A DNA stretch of 64,000 bases, taken from Sinotaia quadrata (taxonomy: Eukaryota > Mollusca > Gastropoda > Architaenioglossa > Viviparidae). Below are positions 58,008 to 64,000 of the stretch, piece after piece. The notes under the pieces were generated by a model that ran no database searches, was not told the origin of the DNA, and saw only the letters and a list, made by a program, of their open reading frames with translations. The stretch lies in contig CM054179.1 of NCBI GenBank assembly GCA_028829895.1, positions 96,158,875-96,222,874 on the forward strand, in the 5' to 3' direction. Numbering within the stretch: position 1 is the first letter of the stretch; each line of letters starts with the position of its first letter. The position numbers were made by a program, and so were the translations under genes.

Positions 58008-58330
58008 ATTTATTTATACCGAGTTGTGTGGCTGAACTCCATGTTATTCTGAACACATTTATTTATACCGAGTTGTGTGGCTGAACTCCATGTTATTCTG
58101 AACACATTTATTTATGCCGAGTTGTGTGGCTGAACTCCATGTTATTCTGAACACATTTATTTATACCGAGTTGTGTGGCTGAACTCCATGTTATTCTGAA
58201 CACATTTATTTATACCGAGTTGTGCGGCTGAACTCCATGTTATTCTGAACACATCTATGCTTGCCGAGTTGTGTGGCTGTACATATTATTCTTAACACAT
58301 TATTTTTGTCGGGTTGCATGGCTGTACTCC
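57993..58330. repeat. Minisatellite, 49 bp monomer, ~6-7 copies, seeded at hAT relic edge
   Basis: TGTTATTCTGAACACATTTA starts at about 57993 (first copy), 58042, 58091, 58140, 58189 and 58238, followed by TTTATACCGAGTTGTGTGGC. The first copy overlaps the coding side of the hAT fragment, so the array apparently grew from that junction. The last copies are diverged. Confidence 0.94.
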
Positions 58331-58533
58331 ATGTCCTGTGGTACGTTGCGATATGTCTTGAGCCCTTACCTGTTCTTTAATTTTAAATTCCATGACATTT
58401 GATACATTTATTTCAATTAATATTAAAACTATCATCAACAACAACAGCAACACACTTAACTTCGGATCGGGAACAAAACACAACATCATCTACAATAGTT
58501 TCAAAATAAAAAAGATATATATCAATAACACCA
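58331..58533. other. Non-coding, possibly more hAT-derived sequence
   Basis: The minus strand reads MEFKIKEQ up to CAG|GTAAGG, a donor-like sequence. It may be remaining transposon coding sequence beyond the array, but the match is too short to call. Confidence 0.2.
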
Positions 58534-58605
58534 TTAATAGCAATAATAGTAGTAGCAGTCCTAGTATTAGTAGTATTAGTGATAACAGCAATAGTAGTAG
58601 TATAA
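58534..58605. repeat. (AGT)n-rich trinucleotide tract, impure
   Basis: AGT, ATT and AGC trinucleotides in one register. Open as a Ser/Asn-rich ORF (58392-58622), an artefact. Confidence 0.85.
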
Positions 58606-60005
58606 CTGCATTTTATATCTGATATATAATAACATTCCGAAGTGTCAGACTGAATTTTAATACAGAAACATTACAACAAGACTGATCGCATTCGAAAATT
58701 GGAAACAAATTCAGAATAGTGAAAATCCAGAACAATACTTACGAAAGAATTATAAATCGACAACGAAAATAAAGGAGTGTGGGGTGGAGAGGAGGTCAAG
58801 AACAAAGAGAAGTCTACCAACAACAAAAGAAAAGAGAAAGAGTAGAAATCAAAGACAAAGACGTGATTAAAGGAAACAAAGGATGATTTTATTCCCCTGC
58901 AGACTTCTGATAATCAAGTGGCTATTTCTTGCTCTGCGCTAGCTGTTCCAGAACTGACACCTTTAAAGCCTGACAGAGCACTGCTCCAGATAATACAGCC
59001 AATTGATAAGGCAGCGTAACAAGTGTTATATTTCACCTTAATTTCCCGTAACAAGGTTACTTACCCAAGACCCGGCTGATCTCTTTTCTGTTCTTAATGT
59101 CACCGCAATCATTATCTCAAAACTGTATTGAATTCTGACGACATACTCCATCTTCGCCATGGTCAAGTCATTGCTCTGCCGGTAAAATCATTACATTCAA
59201 GTTGAACTACTTAGATCTTTGCTTCTCTAACACACGCTCTAAAATTATTAAAGACTTAAGATGGATGGAAGATGGAGGGATACGTATAAGCAGACACACA
59301 AAAAAGACAGAAGGCTGCATATACTAACACACGCTAAAAGTTGCTATAGGAAGAGACCAGACTGACACAGAGACACAGAGAGACTGACACAGAGAGATGC
59401 ATATAAACAGGCATGAAATAGTGACGGGGAAATAGGGGAGTGGATCTACTCAGAATTTTGAAAGGAAGTAATATACATGAGGTAACGACAGAGAAGAAAC
59501 ATTTAAGAATCAGGACATAGTTAATATGAAGACAATGGACACCGAGGTAAGGGGGAAAGCTAGATGAGGCGTTATGACAATTATTTAGAGAGAAGCGATT
59601 TTTATAGAGAGAGAAGGAAGCGGTATGACTTGATGAAGGAGAGGAGAGCTGGCAGAAATGGACACACGCGTGTGTGCATGTAGAGGAATGGGGGAGAGAA
59701 AGAAGAACTTAGTACCGACGTGGAGGGGCAGAGAGAGAGAAAGAAAGAAAGAGTTCTGGATATAAAGACTGGGAAAATTGTCTTGCAACTGTAGAGGAGA
59801 GTTAGTAGTATGGACAAATGGGAAGACACATAAAGATAATAATATATGTCAATGTCTTAGAATCAACGACAAAAAGAAAGGATACCGGAAATAGAGGCAC
59901 AAAAGTGGAGGTACGCGCTTACAAAGAGTGTGAGGGAGGCAGCGTGAGTATCAAGTAGAAAGGGAGGAGGCGGTATAAGCTAGGAGGCAACATCATATCA
60001 GCGTG
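58606..60005. other. Non-coding, purine-rich toward the right, no gene seen
   Basis: From about 58750, and especially 59560-59960, the plus strand is rich in GA, GGA and GAAAGA words. No exon is recognised. Confidence 0.45.
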
Positions 60006-60290
60006 AACATGCCAATGGTAATGACATAGACAACATGGTAATGGCATAGACAACATGTCAATGGTAATGACATAAATAGCATGCCAATGGTAATGGCAGA
60101 GACAGCATGCCAGTGGTAATGACATAGCGTGCCAATGATAATGACATAGACATCATGCCAATGGTAATGACATAAACAACACGGTAATGACCTAGACAAC
60201 ATGCCAATTGTAGTGACATAAACAACATGGTAATGACATAAACAACATGGTGATGACAGACAACCTGCCATTGCTAATGACAGAGACAAA
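60006..60290. repeat. Minisatellite, ~22-36 bp irregular monomer, ~12 copies
   Basis: CATGCCAATGGTAATGACAT plus AGACAA repeats with many deletions of GCCA or AACATGG. This gives a mixture of about 22-, 30- and 36-bp units. The minus-strand ORFs are rich in Cys/His/Tyr through the repeat. Confidence 0.9.
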
Positions 60291-60344
60291 GATGGTTAAG
60301 TCATAGAAAAGCGGTATGGATAAGAGAGCAAAATCAGTAAGTAT

Positions 60345-60495
60345 AAACACAGATACAGGGAGATAGAGAGAGAATGTATGGACACAGAGACAGGAAGAAT
60401 GATGGACTCAGGGAACGGGTATGGATACAGAGACAGAGAGAGGTACAAGTATGGACATAGAGACAGGTAGACGTTTGGACACAGAGGCAGGAACA
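60345..60495. repeat. Degenerate repeat, ~40 bp, 4 copies
   Basis: Units share GTATGGACA(C/T)AGAGACAGG and a GA-rich remainder. Confidence 0.8.
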
Positions 60496-61799
60496 TAGGC
60501 TATATAATAGGGTAAAGAAACATTAAAGCAGAGGACAATCTATAATTTCACCTGACAACATCCAAGAGCATGCAACACATGAAACAGAAAGAGGAATGAC
60601 GGAAATATTAACCGCCCCCTGGTACTGGGATAGTGTCTAGTCGTGATGACGAACAGGGATACTGTGTGCTACAGACCAGGAACGCTGCCCAGCCAAAGTG
60701 GCACCTAAAAATATCTACTAATACTCAACTCAACACCCCCCACCCCCTTGTCATTCTTTCTACTCATGGCGCTATAACTCTCCAGGCGAGGAAATAAATC
60801 TCTCCCATGAAGCTGCATCCGTCTTCCAAGTCAGCAAGCGTTGGGAGAAAAACCTCAAAACAAACAAACAGTCAAGAAACTGGAAATAATGGGAGAGAAA
60901 GCAAAATATGTGAGGGAAAGATTGGGGGGAAGAGAGAAAGAGCCGGAAAGAGTGTAGGAAGAATAAGAGAGAGGTGAAAGAAATCGGCAAGAAAAAGAGA
61001 GAGAGGAAGCAAGGGCAGTCACCGAGAAAAAAGAGAGAGAACAAACAGAGATGGAAGAGAAAAGGGGGAAATGAAAGGGAGATAATTGGTACGCACATAT
61101 AAACAGGCAGAGAGACACAAAAAATAGACAAATATAACAAGTGAGGTTCAGAATCAGTAATAGGCACACAACAGCAGGGAAGAGTTGTGGATTTATAATT
61201 TCATGATATTGCTAACCACAGACAGATCACAGATCACAAATAATTACAAGCCAAACAGAACTCTACCTAACTCCACCATGAACAACGCAAACTTTATTAC
61301 AGTATATGGCCAAAGACGATAGGGAGAAGGAATCTCATCTTATGTTTAAGACATAGGAATAGCTTTGACGTCATCCAAGGTTATTCAGAAACACTATCTG
61401 AGCGTCACACGCACCAAACTACCACCCGCGGGTGTTTACCTAACGATACGGAAAGAAAGGGAGAATGAATTGCTTAATGAGTGAAAGATATAATCCGTCA
61501 CTAGTCGGCACAACGATATTTAGGTGAGGAAATGTCTTTAGTAATTCAAAGAAGAAAATATATAAAAGGTAGTGGTCAATATTTGATTCCATTTTCGCGC
61601 TTAAATGTAATAACTAATTTCATAATGTTTACAGGTTAATATACTTTTAATACTTTGCCTTATCGTTACATTATTATTGCTTTGGTTTCCCTATTTTTAC
61701 CTTTTAATACATATCTGTAAATTAACTAAAAAAAAATGTAAAAGCAGTCAATTACTGTCATATTTGTCTACATTCCTACCAGCCTAAAAAATAGATCTA
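60496..61799. other. Non-coding; purine-rich 60890-61130; no gene seen
   Basis: The GA-rich stretch 60890-61130 contains AAAGGGAGATAATT (61074-61087). Its minus strand gives Phe/Ser/Leu frames (60772-61169) due to composition. The rest is unique. Confidence 0.45.
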
Positions 61800-61952
61800 T
61801 GAAAAGTTTAAGAGATCCAGGCCGGCATAAGTCCCTTGTGCAAAACATCTTGTTGGAAGCACGCCCTGGATCTGGTTACTAAGCTTAACGGGTAGGACTG
61901 AAAGCGCTTAGAGCTCCATGGAGAGACAAGAAAGCCGTTATTGTTAAAAGTA
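61800..61952 (+). mobile_element. Probable SINE 3' portion, degenerate
   Basis: GGTAGGACTGAAAGCGCTTA, GAGCTCCATGGAGAGACAAG and AAAGCCGTTATTGTT resemble the AGCGCTTTGAGC...AAAGCGCTATATAA...TTATT module that ends many invertebrate SINEs (family knowledge from memory). The upstream GATCCAGGCC...CCTGGATC words may be part of the body. The 5' head is not identified. Confidence 0.45.
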
Positions 61953-63121
61953 AAGTCTGTAGTAGCAGTTGACAAGTAGACTATCTGTATATAAACATTA
62001 TGTAGGCTATCTGTTTATAAACATTATAAACAAAACTGTTTTTCATTCGTAGATCCGTGTTCTTCGTTTTTCGTTGCATATTGGGCAGCAAACCTCAGCT
62101 TTCCTTAGGTCGTAAAAATACAAATATTTTCTAATTCCACATTATTTATTTGTTTGCTTGTTTGGAAATGTATTGCTTTCTGTAATTCGATAAGGGGTAG
62201 GGGGGGGGATTTTGTGTCGCTTATTTATTTTGTTTTGTTTTTGTTCTCGCTGATGAAGACTGTTTATTTATTATTTATTTTACCTTTTTCCAGCTGCAGA
62301 TTTTTTTTTGGAGGGAGGGGGCTTTTCCAATAATTTAGAGGTTAGTTCTCTTGCAGTTTCACCTAGTTTTATGTAAATGTTACTCATGCAGTAAGATATT
62401 AGTGCAAAACATATTGCATAGAAGTACTTTAACGTGCTTCGAAATTCATTTTTCCTAATTCATTCCATCTTTGTTTTACAAAGGACAAAATACTAATATA
62501 CACAGTCATAATTTGCGTGTGTGTAAATATGGGAGGATATGGGAGTGGGGGTGGTGTAAACAGAGATTCAAAGTTTAGTTGTGACTAGTTTGTAAACATA
62601 AATTATTGACCTACTGTAATATTCCGTGTCCTGTTTCTGGGGATTCTTCCCCTTGCTCAGCAAGAAAGAAAATATATATAATGAGATCTATTGGAACGCG
62701 ACTGTCACATCACGAGGACGAGAGGCCATTGGTTGATTCATACTTTGCAAGCTGGCTCATGCATGTTAATAAACGTTGCTTTGTTACATTAGATGATTGA
62801 TCACGTGACTTAAAGACGAAATCCGCCATTGATGGCTTTGTGAATTATTTCTGTGTGGGTGGGTACGCGTTTGAATTACCGTATCGCGTTTGGTGCGCGT
62901 GTTTGTGTGTTTGTTTACGTGGTAATGGATAATTACGTAGGCTTGAGGGAGGAGAGTGGTCCTGGAATGCACTAGTATTCTTTCATTGTTTTGAGGTTAG
63001 GGTGTGTGCGTACGGGGGCGGGGTGGTGGAATGTGCATTGCTAACTTTTGTGCATGAATCTGTGCTACGTAGGTGGTTGGTTATCATTGAAAATGTCCCA
63101 TGGTCGATATGTGTATGTGTG
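61953..63121. other. Non-coding, no gene seen
   Basis: Unique sequence with G-runs near 62195-62210 and 62310-62325. No exon is recognised. Confidence 0.4.
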
Positions 63122-63170
63122 TGAGAGAGAGAGAGAGACAGAGACAGAGAGAGAGGGTGAGAGAGAGAAA
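63122..63170. repeat. (GA)n microsatellite, impure
   Basis: A GA tract with CA and GGT interruptions. Confidence 0.93.
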
Positions 63171-64000
63171 AAATATAAAACATTTATACTTACAGAAACT
63201 AATCATGTAACTCCATTCGCACTGTAATGAACAAGAGCTCATTGCGTGATATTGCTACGTAATAAATTCTACCGAGTTCTGTTCCTTTCGGGATATGCTG
63301 AGTGGCCTGTTTCTCTCTGTCCAGCTACAGCTATGTATAATATATAAAATATTTAAAGAAAGTATTTTTAAACCTACAAGTGACTGTGTCTGTACTTGTG
63401 ATTCAGTATTCCGTGCCTACATTCTTATGTATGCTTCTCTTCCTGTGTTTAAGTAACCGTAAACGATTTATTAATGTACGGGAGTTGCAGCGTGCTTTGG
63501 TGACTGAGCGTTTAAACTTTAAAGGATAAAACAGATTTCAGGTACACAGTTGCGTTTCTTTTCTCGTGTTCTTTGGAAACGAGATGTTTTCGACACCTTT
63601 GGACCCACCACCCACCCACCCGTCCCTATCAGTCGACCAGCGCTCCTCAGACCACTGACTCTGAACTCTCTCTAACGAGCATGTCGCTTCACTCTGCTGC
63701 TCGGTGAATCACATTTTCAGTGATTTGTCTTGTGCAACTAATGAGCCGTCCTAGCGAATATGCACGCACGAGACATTGAGAATATCCTATCTTGAAAGGG
63801 AGACAACACGGAGAGAGAAGAGTTATCTCGACAGTTCTGAAGTTCTTGTGGCGGGTCGTTGTTTGAACCATTTGGAGAACAAGCTCGCCCAAGGCGTGGG
63901 AATGCAGTGTGAATTGTTTTGTTTTTTTTAGGCCACCGCTTTGCGAGTGTTTCTTTGTAAGGAGATGAATTCGGATATTGTGTAAAATGTTTTTCTTCTT
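63171..64000. other. Non-coding, no gene seen
   Basis: Unique sequence to the window edge. AAAGGGAGACAAC (about 63795) is a variant of the recurrent motif. A 67-codon minus-strand frame (63689-63892) has no recognisable domain. Confidence 0.4.

Overview
This window is eukaryotic nuclear DNA from an animal, most likely a mollusc (gastropod-like). It is AT-rich and almost without genes. It has GT-AG introns, long simple-sequence tracts, tRNA-derived SINE relics, a broken hAT transposase and one clear metazoan exon. There are no operons, Shine-Dalgarno-spaced ORFs, rRNA genes or intact tRNA genes. The mollusc assignment is an inference. It rests on the repeated short motif AAGGGAGATAA(T/C) on both strands, SINE-like modules of the kind common in mollusc genomes, and the lophotrochozoan-looking THSD7-type exon.

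The only confident protein-coding feature is one internal exon at 51016-51784 (+). It encodes three complete thrombospondin type-1 repeats and the start of a fourth, in the arrangement of the N-terminal ectodomain of THSD7A/THSD7B. Both splice sites are visible. No neighbouring exon was recognised, so the flanking introns are probably long and may fill much of the window.

Two degraded coding relics lie on the minus strand. At 57532-58007 is the C-terminal dimerisation (hATC) end of a hAT transposase, broken by an exact 53-bp tandem duplication and bracketed by two minisatellites. At about 14700-15480 is a frameshifted, protein-like relic that I cannot assign to a family. A weak candidate exon is at 29098-29316 (+).

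Tandem repetition dominates the rest. About forty minisatellite arrays, with monomers mostly of 26-81 bp, each have their own monomer, so they look locally born rather than copies of one satellite family. Clusters sit at 2.8-4.1 kb, 9.2-16.2 kb, 17.9-21.2 kb, 26.3-34.6 kb, 41.0-47.7 kb, 51.9-58.3 kb and 60.0-60.5 kb. Microsatellites (AC, GATA, CT, GA, AAC, TTA/AGT) fall between them. A 1.45-kb pyrimidine tract (6411-7866) and purine-rich DNA near 59.5-61.1 kb stand out for strand asymmetry. At least eight monomers carry a short perfect inverted repeat, and one array contains a monomer in reverse orientation that forms a stem of about 24 bp.

Interspersed elements are a dispersed repeat present twice (38561-39535 and 49129-49407, differing by about 700 internal bases) and degenerate SINE parts at 23516, 47757, 49691 and 61800. 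Many long ORFs in this window come from arrays whose monomer length is a multiple of three, or from low-complexity DNA, and should not be annotated as genes. I saw no obviously new gene system. The most unusual property is the number and structure of the unrelated minisatellites.
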